From: Euglena gracilis
Taxonomy: Eukaryota > Euglenida > Euglenophyceae > Euglenales
Direction: 5' to 3'
Length of the DNA stretch: 64,000 bases
NCBI GenBank assembly: GCA_039621445.1
Contig: CP154955.1
Span: forward strand, 29,891,471-29,955,470
Numbering within the stretch: the stretch's first letter is position 1; every line of letters begins with the position of its first letter. The notes below the pieces were generated by a model. The model saw nothing but the letters and a program-made list of their open reading frames with translations. It did not search any database and was not told where the DNA came from. Positions 55,185-64,000 of this stretch are shown here, piece after piece. A program made the translations under genes and the position numbers.

Positions 55185-55649
55185 TCACAAAATTATGACA
55201 GTTTTAGTGAAAATGCGCATCCGCGCATTTTGGACCTGGAGTGCGCAGGTGCGCATTCCGGACCTGTCGCGTGCGCTTTGAAACCAGCATGCAAATCGCG
55301 TAACGGGAGCGCTCTAATATTTTGACGCGTGTCGAATGCCTGTTTTCTTGTTTTCACAGTGTGCTCTGTATCGCATTTGGCTGCGAAGAAGATTGTGAGG
55401 TGACTGCCCCCTGACGTCAGCTACACCCCCACACCCGCCGAGGCAGCAGTATTGCGGGATTGTCGAGATCCAAATTGGGGTCGTCTGGATGGAAAGGGGT
55501 GGTGTGTGTGGGGGGTCGGGACCACCATGCTGGGGGTGGGTCACCTGATTCCAACTGGAAGGTTCTAATTGGTCCACTGTGTGTGAGAGAGCAGGAGGGG
55601 ATGCGACCTGGGTGGACGTGTGGGTGTTTGGCCGTGTGGCAGATCCGGG

Positions 55650-55681
55650 TGGTCTGAATGCGCAGACGCGCATTCAGACCA
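55650..55681. repeat. Palindrome with TGCGCA core
   Basis: Arms TGGTCTGAATGCGC and GCGCATTCAGACCA pair perfectly over 14 bp around AGAC. The outer TGGTCTG/CAGACCA flank is specific to this copy. Confidence 0.85.
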
Positions 55682-56123
55682 ATGGTTTGAAGAATGCGCA
55701 CCTGCGCAATTGGGGATGTCCGGACAAATTTTGTCCCCCCCCTTTCACGCTGGTTCACGGGTACCGGTGTGTTTGTGGTGGCGGTGGTTGCCACCTCCCC
55801 TCTTCCAAGGCGCGTAGGACTGGTTTCCACACACAGGCTCGTGATTCGCAGGTACAGTGTTGGCACGGGGTGTGTTACACGCTGACCTGGCGGTTGTGTC
55901 CCGACTGTCTCTCCCTGTTGAGGGTGGTTTTGACCTGTGAGTCAGTCACCCTCCACAGCTCCTGAAGAGAGAGGTCACACACGATAACTGGATGCACTGT
56001 TGCCTCACGTCAACACCTGCCTATGACGCGTCGTAGCTGAGTGTGAACGTGCAGCTGTCCAACACCCTCACAGGCTCCAGTCATCCGAATGACAACCGAG
56101 ACGACCGGCTGTCAGACCGTTAC

Positions 56124-56169
56124 ACATTGTACTGCAGAATGCGCACGTGCGCATTCTGCAGTACAATGT
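56124..56169. repeat. Perfect 46-bp palindrome with TGCGCA core
   Basis: Left half ACATTGTACTGCAGAATGCG followed by CAC; the right half is its exact complement. The centre is GCGCAC|GTGCGC. The outer ACATTGTACTGCAG arm is specific to this copy. It lies ~190 bp upstream of the ATG at 56362. Confidence 0.95.
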
Positions 56170-56200
56170 ACATTATGTCTCCCTTAGCCGTATGTTACCA

Positions 56201-56245
56201 CCAGATCGTGCGATGAATGCGCACATGCGCATTGTTCGTACGATG
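56201..56245. repeat. Imperfect palindrome with TGCGCA core
   Basis: AATGCGCACATGCGCATT flanked by ATCGTGCGATG on the left and a near-complementary GTTCGTACGAT on the right, with further CCAC/GTGG pairing outside. Confidence 0.75.
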
Positions 56246-56361
56246 TTGTGGTAGTGTGCTTTGACCGGTTTGTACCCTTCTCACACATGTTTGTTTGTCT
56301 TTGGCTGCTGTCTCGGCGGATCCCGTCAGTCGGCAGTCCCTACACCCACCTCAACCTCACC

Positions 56362-58826
56362 ATGCCCCGCCGACCCCAGACACTGTACCGGGCCCGGCAC
56401 GCGCACACCCCCGCCGCCCGCGCCTGCGCCACCGCGGGCAAGATCATTGGCCGGCTGGTGCGGGACACCTTCGTCGCCACGTACGCCGACTTCGTCACGG
56501 CCGTGGTGGATCCGCCCCACCCCCTGTACGAGTTGGTGGTCCTGGTGGCCCACACCCGGGTCCCGTTCCGCCGCTCCCCGGACAGTGACCACCTCCTGGC
56601 CGAGCTGACCCGCCGCCCCCGCCGCCAGCGCACGGAGATGCTCCTGCGGGACGCCTGGGCCTCGTACCGGGCCCACCGCCAGCACGCCTGCCCCCGCGCC
56701 CCGCAGCCCCGCGTCGCCCCCGAGGACGTCCCCCTGGCCGCCACCCGCGCCCTGGGCCGCTTCCTCCGCCCCAGCGGGGTCCACCCCGCCGCCCTGCTGC
56801 ACTCCGCCGCCGACCGCGCCCGGCTGGCCCTGGCGCGGCAGGCCGAGCTGTGGCGCGACCTGGCCGGGAACCCCGCGGTGCTGTGGTTCGACAACTACTA
56901 CAAGCGGCGGTACCGCAACACCCCGCGCCAGTGGTGGTGGCGGTGCTGCCGCTCGTGGACCCCGTGCCCCCGTTCCCCGGCCACTACTCCCTGGAGCAGC
57001 TGTGGCAGCGGCACCTGCTGGTCGGTACCGAGCTGGCGGAGTACGGCGGCGGACGGGTGCGGGAGAACGCGCATCGGGCGGTGGCCGAATGGGACCTGCC
57101 GGCGACAGACTTCCGGGTGCCCCTGGACGTGAGCCGGCCCCGGGTGGAGGCCCTGCCGTGGCGCCCGTTCCTCATGGGCGACCACGCCGTGTCGGCCCAG
57201 GTCGGCCTGCTGGAGGTGCTGCGCTACCTGCGGGGCTCGGTCGCCGACCACCTCGCCACCCCGGTGCCGGTCCTCGTGGACGAGAACATCTGGTACAGGG
57301 TGGCGAAGCTGCTGTACGGCCGGGAGCTGCAGCGGTGGGACGTGTCGGCCGCCCTGACGCCCCTCCCCATGCTGTACGCGGTGTGGCACCCGTACAAACA
57401 GGTGGTGCACACCGTGTACCGGCGGTTCCTGCCCCTCTTCCTCTACGTGCAGAGCGGCACCCTGGCCCGAAGCGGTACGGGCAGCTTCCACCGGCCCAAC
57501 CTGCAGACCCTGGAGCAGTGGCTGGGGGCCCTGCTGCTGGTGCCACGGGACACCCGATTGCGCATCTGCGCATTCCGGGACCGTTTGGTGCGTCGCATGA
57601 CCGTGGTGGAGCGCGAGGCGGCGCAGCGGGCGACGACCGTGGCGGAGCGACGGGCCCAGCTGGAGGCGGCCGAGGCCCACGTCCGGCAGCAGCTGGTGCG
57701 GGTGTGCGCCGGTCAGGCCCCCTGGTCCCGGGCGGAGCGTGCGATCGCCGGTGCGGAGGAGGCGGAGGCGGCGCTGCAGCGGGCCGAGTCTGCACTGCGG
57801 GACGCCAACCAGGTCGTGCGGATCCTGCGGGCGGACAGCACCATCCTGGCGGCGCTGGCGGATCTCCTGGGGGAGTGGGCTCCGGCGTGTCTGGTCCTGG
57901 GGGAGATGGTGCGCACCTGCCACTGGGAGCTGCGACAGTCTGGTACCAGCGGACACGCCCTCGAGGTGCTGCACGCCAGCCTGGCCCTGCTGCTGCGTCT
58001 GGAGGCCCCCGGCGAGCGCCGGACGGAGTACATCCGGACCGTGGGTGTGGCCATGCTGTGCTGGACGCCGTGGCACTCGGCCCTGCCCGCGGCCTGCTTC
58101 AGCGAGGAGCTCTGCGAGGCGGCGCTGTCCCTGCTCGGGCGGGAGAACGAGCGACACCCCCTGGCGGTGAGCACGGATCAGGTGGGGGACCTGTACGCGC
58201 TGCTGGAGACCGGTCGGCCCGGTGTCAGGGCGCTGCGGGGTGGCAACGTGGGGCAGCCGTGGGTGGACACGGTGCGCGGACACGTGGAGGACCTTCTGGA
58301 ACGGTGCGGTGCGGAGCAGCGGCTGCCCGTGGTGCCCAGACCGGGGGTGGCGATTGAGGCTGTGTCCGACGTGGTCCGGTACGTGGCCCGGCTGACGGAG
58401 CGGGAGTACTCCGTGGGTGAGCCCTGGCCCGCGGACTGGAGCCACCCCGCCAGCCTGCTGTCCGTGGACCTCACCCCGGAGGACGCCACGGCCACGATGC
58501 GGTACGCGTTCCTCGCCCTGGTGGGGGACGACCTGCCCAGCGAGGACGTGCAGCGGGAGCTGGATGGCCTGTGTGCTCGGTGGAGCGAGGAGGAGGTCGT
58601 CCAGTACCACCGGGTGTGGGACGGCGTGGCCGGACGCGTCCGACCGGAGGCGAAGCCCAAGGCCCAGCCAAAGGGCAAGCCGAAGGCGAAGCCCCAGCCA
58701 TTCGCCGTCCCCCCGGTGCAACCAGCTGTTCCGAACTGGCAGGGCATATGGAGGAGGATCGTTTGTTGGATAATACAGAAGGAATGTATGAACGCTGTGA
58801 ATGCGCACATGCGCATTCAGTATTAA
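56362..58826 (+). CDS. Unidentified GC-rich gene, WFDNYY protein (transposase-like?), one frame break
   Basis: The ATG at 56362 has a good context (CCTCACCATG). A ~190-residue basic N-terminal part ends LWFDNYYKRRYRNTPRQ. One base then appears missing in GCCAGTGGTGG (~56932), and the next register carries on for ~630 residues. Motifs in order: GHYSLEQLWQRHLL, VDENIWYRVAKLLYG, YAVWHPYKQVVHTVYRRF, an Ala/Glu-rich coiled-coil stretch (around 57600–57840), and a Lys/Pro tail (KPKAQPKGKPKAKPQP). The spaced acidic residues (FDN, DEN) might belong to an RNase-H-fold transposase, but I cannot assign a family. The last codons read through a palindromic core, so the true 3' end is uncertain. Confidence 0.6.
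57557..57575. repeat. TGCGCA core inside coding sequence
   Basis: TTGCGCATCTGCGCATTCC lies in frame within the WFDNYY gene (encoding LRICAFRD), the only core I find inside well-supported coding sequence. Confidence 0.75.
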
Positions 58827-58905
58827 TTGCGCATGTGCGCATCACAATACTGAATGCGCACATGCGCATTCAGCATTGAATGCGCACATGCGCAATTAAT
58901 ACTGA
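58798..58905. repeat. Cluster of four TGCGCA palindromes
   Basis: Cores start at ~58800, 58827, 58853 and 58879, linked by CAGTATTA / CAATACTG / CAGCATTG / TTAATACTG spacers that also pair with each other, so the whole 105-bp cluster can fold into alternative hairpins. It lies at the 3' end of the WFDNYY gene. Confidence 0.85.
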
Positions 58906-60051
58906 ATGCACTAGACGTTCTGAACTGCATTGATTTGGATGGCTCAATCATGCTACTAAGTGATCACTGCAGCTGACATATCGTGTGTTATTCGACTGCC
59001 TACTCCTTGTGTACGGCGTGCCATAGCAGTTTCTGTCAACCGATCGCCTTTTTCTCAATTGACCAAGATATCATCCCAACAAAATGTGCATGTGCGCAAA
59101 CAAACTACATATCAGAGATCCATCCGAAATCACTCGAAATGTGCAGGTGCGCATTCCGAGTGATTTCAATTATACGAAATGCACAGACTCACTAAATGAT
59201 CCGTGTGTTGTGTGAGCACGTCTTCTTTTTCGCGAATTGACTTGGCCAGTGCCCCGCCAGCACCCACCCGCCCTCGTCGTTCCGCACGGCGCTGCCCCTG
59301 TTCGGCGGTCCGTGTTCGAGCAGCCCGCTCCGCCCGAGCTGCAGGCGGGGGGCCAGCCCGTGGTCCCGGCGGCTCCACGGTGGTGCGTCCCGGGTGTCCC
59401 CGGCCCCCGTGCTGTCGGCCCAGAGGCCCGGGCCGGTCTCAGGGCACCCCACCTGGCGGGCCGCATCCCCGATCCTGCGCCGCCCGCCACGGCCCCGACG
59501 TGTACCTCCCAGCCAATCCCAATGAGGACGTCGCCTGAGCTGGGACCCCGCACCGGGCGGGGCACCCCACCACCCGGGACATGGGGTCGCTGCACTCATC
59601 CAATGTTCTGGGTCGATTGGGAGGCCTGGGGGGGTGCCCCCAAGTGTGCCGGACACCGGGGCGGAGCGGGCGGGTCTTGGGGAGCCTCCTTCTGGGAAGC
59701 TGGGCGTTAATTTTTCGGGTGAAAAATTTTCGCGTACATTCCGCGATTCTGCGCGACTGACATTGCACACGTCAGAGGGTGTATTTTGTTCAGTGTTTTC
59801 GACAAAAACAAAACCTCAGCACTTTTCAAAATTGTGCATCTGAAATATTTCCACTTCCCCTGACCTGTTCCAGAAAACCGCACCACTGGAGGTGCCGCCG
59901 TTGTCGAAATCGCCTTTTCTGGCCCTTTCAGAGGCATTGCGGAAAAAAAAAAGAGGGCATGCAGGGGGATGCAACAATTCAAATAAATGAACTGAGAGTT
60001 GTGGGGGTCGCCGACCCGTACACAGAGGGTGATGTACCATTTCTCGACCAC
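58906..60051. other. Spacer with two cores and a possible exon
   Basis: Cores lie at ~59088 and ~59138; the latter sits between AATCACTCG and CGAGTGATT arms. On the plus strand 59251–59710 is open with Pro/Ala/Gly-rich sequence after a TTGACTTGGCCAG acceptor-like site. It could be an upstream exon of the ParB-like gene, but there is no domain and no phase support. Confidence 0.35.
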
Positions 60052-63000
60052 AGGGCACCGGCACACCCATATCCCGCCCCCCATCGCCAGTCCCCTCGGC
60101 CCCCGACGTGCCGGAGGCCCTCGAGGCACCCCCCACCCACCCCCGCAAGAGGAGGAAGAGGAAGTGGAGGTGGAGAGGCGGAGGAAGAAGAAGAAGCGTG
60201 TGGTGGAGGCCATCGCGACGTGGGCGGGCGGGAGGCCAGAGGACTGGCTGCTGCCGGGCGAGCAGCGCATCGAGCTCACCAAGGTGCGCTTCGACCTGAG
60301 CTGCAGAGAGGGCCAGGTGTGGTCCTTGGTGGCGGAGGACGTGGACCGCGTCTACGAGGCGATGCGCACCAACCCCCCCACCCCCGTGCAGAGAGTCGTG
60401 GTGTGGGCGGCCGACACGATCGGTATGCGCAAGTGCGCATTGTTCTTGGTTTGTGAGTTGCTTTGCATGATGAATTTATGGATGGATATGCATTGATTGA
60501 AATGTGGAATGCGCACCCGCGCAAACATGCACTGGCTTTGGCATCCATACCTGACTTGCAGTTTCTGTCCACCCCCCCCTGCCTGCCTCGTGCGTCTCGT
60601 CACAGACCGGGAGTACGTGGTGGTCGGCGGGCAGCACATGACCGCGGCGCTGAAGAAGATGGCGGAGGACTTCCTGAAGGAGCGGCGGGAGGTGCCGGAG
60701 CAGTACCGGTGGGTGCTGGCGAGGGTGCTGAAGCACGGCACCCCGGTGGCGATGCGGCAGCTGGCCGGCGGCGACAACCAGGCGCAGCAGCAGATGCAGG
60801 TCCACGGCCTCCCCCTCAGCAGCTTCGCGGCGCTGCTGCTGGGCGACGACGTGCGGGCGGAGGCCAACCCGAAGGTGAGGCTGGCGGTGGCGCTGCGGAA
60901 GGCGGGGTACGACAGGACGCAGAAGACGGTGTGGTTTGTGTAGTGTGGGGTGTAAATGGATGATGATGCAATGTGAGTGGTCAGAGTACGGGAGATGGAA
61001 TGCAACAGTCTGTGTGTGTGGCATCACATGATTGCGCACATGCGCATTCTTCTCTCAAGAGAAGAATGCGCATGTGCGCATTTGGCCATTTCTTTGGAAT
61101 GACCATAAACTTGCCTCCCGCCTCCCACACTCAGGACACGGCCACCAAGGCGTACGGCCCCCTCCAGCGCTGGGTGGAGCAGCTGGGGCAGCAGGCCATC
61201 GAGGCGCTGCGGAAGCTGGAGGCGACGAAGAAGGGTCTGACGGTGTCGGCGCTGCGGTCCCTGAGGATGCTGATGACGCCGGAGGCGAGGGCGGCGGTGG
61301 TGCCGGCGCTGCTGGGGGAGAGGCCCAAGCTGCGGGACTTCGAGAAGGCGGTGAGCGACGCCTGCCTGGAGATGTGGGTGAACTTCCACTGGACGGAGGC
61401 CAACCGCTTCATCCACCCGGAAGTTGGTGTGCTTCTGTCACCCACCCACGTTTGCATTCTGTCCCATCTAATGTTATGGATGCATCGTGCTCTGGACATG
61501 GATTGCTCTGTGTGGGGTGCACTGCATGTTATGGTTCGATTGCGCACCTGCGCATTCTCCCCACCACTCCCGTGCCCTGTCCCTCGCAGTGGAGGACTGG
61601 GCCGCCAGACGGAGGTTCAAGGAGGCCGTCGCACTCCGCCACCTGGTCGTGCGGCTCGGGCGCTGGGAGAGGCGGGAGGACGCGACGTGCCCGCCCTTCA
61701 CGGCGCTGGCCACTGCCGAGGTCTGGACGTCGGTGAAGTTCGAGGCGCTGCGGGAGAGCCTGGCCGCCCCACGCCCGAGACCCAAGGTGGTGGTGACGGA
61801 GGACCCGGCGCACCTGGCCTGCGTGGACTACGCGCGGGAGGTCCAGGGGCAGCAGAAGACCCTGGCGAGGGTCTTCTGTTACTCGGCGGCGTCGGAGGCG
61901 GGGGTGCCGATGCAGGCGGAGCAGGCTAGGGTGCGGATGGTGGTGGTGCAGGCTGAGCGAGGGGTGGCGATCGCGCCGCAGGTGTACGCCGTGGCGGACG
62001 ACGTCCCCGTGGTGGTGTTCGGGACGCCGGCGCTGGCGCTGGCCACGGTGGAGCACATCCACCGGAGGGTGGCCACCAAGCACCGGCTGGATGTGGACTG
62101 CTGGGTGAGGACCGAGGTGGTGGAGCCGGGGCGCAGCGCCACCGGCCGGTGGAGTTCTCCCTCCACGTCCTCCTCCACGACACGGAGCTGGACAGGCTCA
62201 AGGTGTCTGCAACCCCCTCCCTGATGCTCTGAGTCAATGGCATTGCATAAACGCTGTGTGTCTGGATGCATAATCCGCCTGGGTGGTGCTTGGGTGGATC
62301 CCTGGTAATGAATGCGCACCTGCGCAATCCTCCCTTCATTGGGATGATTGCGCATGTGCGCATTCTTATTTGTGTTTATAAGATGTTGCATTCCATGTCC
62401 CTGTTGGTATTCCATATGATGTTCGAATGCGCACCTGCGCAATACCCACCCCCTTTGCCACCCCTGCTCAGGTCCCTCCCGTCATCCTCTGGGACCGCGA
62501 GTCCAACGGCTCCCCCGACGCGCTGCACTGGGCCGTCGTGGACTACCTGTGGCGCCGCGCTGTCTGACGTCCCGTGGAGGTGGACAGCTTCCTCCTCCTC
62601 CAGCTCCCCTCGGCGGTGCGGGTGGGGCACATCCTGAACTGGACGCCCGACCCCCCGCACATGGTGGCGGTGCTGACGGGGAAGGAGAGGGTGCAGCCGG
62701 TGGAGTACACCGAGCACATCCGGCACGCGGTGCAGGAGGCCTGCCTGGTGGACAACACCGGGCTGTGGAAGCAGCTGCAGGACGCCGTGGAGAAGTCCGA
62801 GCCGCTGTGGACGGTGGTGGAGTCCGAGGTGCTGAAGCAGCTGCTGGAGGTGAAGGCGACGGAGGCCCAGGCCCGGAAGGAGGCCGTCCAGCGACGGTCG
62901 GAGAAGAAGAAGGAGCGGGCGGCCAAGCGGGCCGCACAGCGGGGGAAGGCCAAGGCCAAGCCCAAGGCCCGGCCCAAGCCCAGCACCTCCAAGGGGGTGC

Positions 63001-63910
63001 CCGAGTCCCTGCTGCGGACGGCCCGGATCTACGAGCGGCGGATCCGGAGGAACATCGCCCGGGAGGGCGGCCCCCACCGGTGTTCACGTCGGATGAGGAG
63101 GAGGAGGAGGATGAAGAGGGGGAGGAGGAGGAGGGTGATGAAGAGGAGGGCCAGGGGGGCAGTGGACGGTCGTCGTCGCCGCTGTCGTCGCACCCCAGCT
63201 ACGCAGAGGGGGAGGAGGCCGAGGAGGAGGCGGAGCCCGAGGCCGCGGGGGAAGGCCCGGAGGAGGCCTCCGCGCAGGTGGTGGAGGCCGAGGGTGCCGA
63301 GGAGGGGGAGCCCGAGGGGCAGCAGGGGGCCGCCCAGGCTGCGGTGGAGCCAGAGACCGTGGTGGAGTCCGAGGAGGAGGAGGGGGCCAGGGGGAGGGAA
63401 GACCGGCGAAGGCAGCCCGTGGTCCCGGTGCCCCCACTGGAGGAGGTGGAGGCCCCAGAGCCCACTCCCCCCCCACCCCGCCCCGCCCCCAAGAAGCCCA
63501 GCGGCCCCCCACCCCTCGGCATGATCCGCCGTCCCGCAGGCAAGACCGTCCCTCCGCCCCAGAGGCCCTCACCCCCAAGGAAGAAGAAGCGGGGTACCCA
63601 GGAGGAGGAGCCGGAGGCGACGCCACACCCCAAGCGGAGGACCTCCCTGCTCTCCAGCCCCAGCCCCAGCCCCAGCCGCCCCGAGGACCCGCCAGGCGGC
63701 AGCGTCCCCAGCAGCAGCGCCCGCGCCTCCCACTCCTCCAGCCAGCCCCCCTCCCCCAGCCCCCAGCCCCCGGCCGGTGCCCGATCCCCAGCCCAGTCCC
63801 CAGCCCGCGGCCCCCAGCAGCAGCAGTCCCCCGCAGCGCGGTCCACCCTGCAGGAGCGGACGACCAAGTTCACCCTGCTGCCCTTCCCGCCACCGCGGAA
63901 GGAGAAGTGA
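60052..63910 (+). CDS. ParB/sulfiredoxin-like domain protein, five exons, with breaks
   Basis: Exons: ~60052–60422, 60606–60928, 61135–61426, 61590–62202 and 62472–63910, with phases agreeing at every join (1, 0, 1, and 0 after a frame correction). Exon 1 is acidic then basic (EEEEEVEVERRRKKKKR) and leads into IELTKVRFDLSCREGQVWSL. Exon 2 opens DREYVVVGGQHMTAALKKMA. That layout (I-x-L-x-x-V, R-x-G, a conserved helix, then Y-x-V-V-x-G-G-Q-H) is that of ParB/Srx folds, which bind a nucleotide next to the G-G-Q/H-H/R motif. The C-terminus is Lys/Pro-rich then acidic and Ser/Pro-rich. Breaks: frame change at ~62150, TGA at 62565–62567, frame change at ~63070 (C5 run). The true start is not found. 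Confidence 0.6.
60423..60605 (+). other. Intron 1 of the ParB-like gene, with two TGCGCA cores
   Basis: GTATGC…GTCACAG. The donor itself runs into a core (GGTATGCGCAAGTGCGCATT). A second core lies at ~60508–60525. Confidence 0.7.
60929..61134 (+). other. Intron 2 of the ParB-like gene, with a double-core hairpin
   Basis: GTGTGG…CACTCAG. At ~61033–61080 two complete cores are arranged head to head: TGCGCACATGCGCATTCTTCT pairs over 21 nt with its complement across a 6-nt centre. Confidence 0.75.
61427..61589 (+). other. Intron 3 of the ParB-like gene, with one core
   Basis: GTGTGC…CCTCGCAG, with core ATTGCGCACCTGCGCATTC at ~61538–61556. Confidence 0.7.
62203..62471 (+). other. Intron 4 of the ParB-like gene, with three cores
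   Basis: GTGTCT…CTGCTCAG, with cores at ~62308–62326, 62348–62364 and 62423–62440. Confidence 0.7.
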
Positions 63911-64000
63911 GACCACAGGGGGGTGCACTCCTCCTCAGACTCCTCAGCCCAGTGCAACATTGCGCATGCGCGCATTCTTCAACTCACAGTGTGCTGATTG
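63911..64000. other. Window end with one further core
   Basis: ATTGCGCATGCGCGCATTC at ~63958–63976; nothing else recognised. Confidence 0.6.

Larger units (their letters stand above)
55200..56361. other. Intergenic region with palindromic TGCGCA cores
   Basis: No convincing gene; 55440–55970 is open in places without domains. Palindromic cores lie at ~55210–55231, 55241–55259, 55650–55681, 55692–55711, 56124–56169 and 56201–56245. A TATA-like element is not evident before the gene at 56362. Confidence 0.6.

Noticed and set aside
56898-58808. 636-codon open frame on the minus strand opposite the WFDNYY gene
   Set aside because: Composition is Gln/His/Pro/Leu-rich with no motifs, as expected for the antisense of a GC-rich gene whose third codon positions are G/C; the plus strand has coherent motifs.
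59192-59770. 192-codon minus-strand frame and overlapping plus frames
   Set aside because: Several frames are open at once in Pro/Gly/Arg-rich GC sequence; no domain favours one.
62376-63975. Long minus-strand frames opposite the ParB-like gene
   Set aside because: They are shadows of GC-rich coding sequence, consisting of Leu/Gly/Pro-rich sequence without domains.
55200-64000. CRISPR array
   Set aside because: The palindromic repeats are irregularly spaced, carry no uniform spacers, lie in introns and coding sequence, and the context is eukaryotic.

Overview
This looks like a stretch of a large, repeat-rich eukaryotic nuclear genome. The signs are genes split by GT–AG introns, an LTR retrotransposon primed by an initiator-methionine-type tRNA, a chromodomain-bearing Ty3/gypsy element, a Helitron-like reading frame, tandem satellites, foldback repeats, and many poly(G)/poly(C) tracts. 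I see no bacterial operon, rRNA gene, recognisable tRNA gene or CRISPR array. I cannot name the organism; a protist, an alga or an early-branching animal relative would all fit.

Layout. (1) 1–~12,870: the 3' part of a decayed chromovirus (integrase, GPY/F-like tail, chromodomain, polypurine tract, probable 3' LTR). It is split by a structurally complete 8.64-kb LTR element inserted in the opposite orientation. That inner element has 422-bp LTRs with one visible mismatch, a 5-bp target duplication, a primer-binding site and a polypurine tract, but encodes only a Gag (capsid plus two zinc knuckles). This is the TR-GAG type of non-autonomous retrotransposon. (2) 12,900–20,200: noncoding repeats: a ~217-bp family in direct and inverted copies, a 1.3-kb foldback element with 26-bp terminal inverted repeats, and a 1.4–1.8-kb unit in three tandem copies that splits a 217-bp repeat. 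(3) 20,200–35,600: on the minus strand, at least 13 short exons with good splice sites, many with matching phases. They spell out EF-hand-type segments and sit among micro- and minisatellites and degenerate repeats. (4) 35,700–53,600: a ~168-bp satellite array, then a ~4.1–4.2-kb unit in three tandem copies. The units carry foldback repeats with ~29-nt arms, GC-rich minisatellites and a recurring ~90-nt module that can fold. Each of the first two copies ends in a truncated copy of the zinc-finger gene that is longer at the end of the third. (5) 53,071–55,184: that longer gene, with C2H2/C2HC fingers, Gly/Met-rich repeats and a DUF6570-like Helitron-type segment, broken by one in-frame TAA and several frame changes. 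(6) 55,200–64,000: a very GC-rich block with two genes. One encodes an unidentified ~820-residue protein (WFDNYY, DENIWYR and WHPYK motifs). The other is a five-exon gene whose first two exons join, in phase, into a ParB/sulfiredoxin-like fold with a GGQHMTAAL motif.

The most unusual signal is in block 6. About 20 copies of a palindromic core, (A/T)TGCGCA-NN-TGCGCA(A/T), occur in 8.8 kb. They lie between genes, in every intron of the ParB-like gene and once inside the first gene's coding sequence. Several cores sit at the centre of longer palindromes whose arms differ from copy to copy; one is a perfect 46-bp palindrome. A ParB-fold gene beside many dispersed palindromic sites invites the hypothesis of a protein–site system, perhaps a mobile or selfish element. 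That link is inference.

Single-base frame breaks recur in otherwise coherent genes (26.62, 56.93, 62.15 and 63.07 kb). They could be real decay or homopolymer errors in the assembly; the sequence alone cannot decide.
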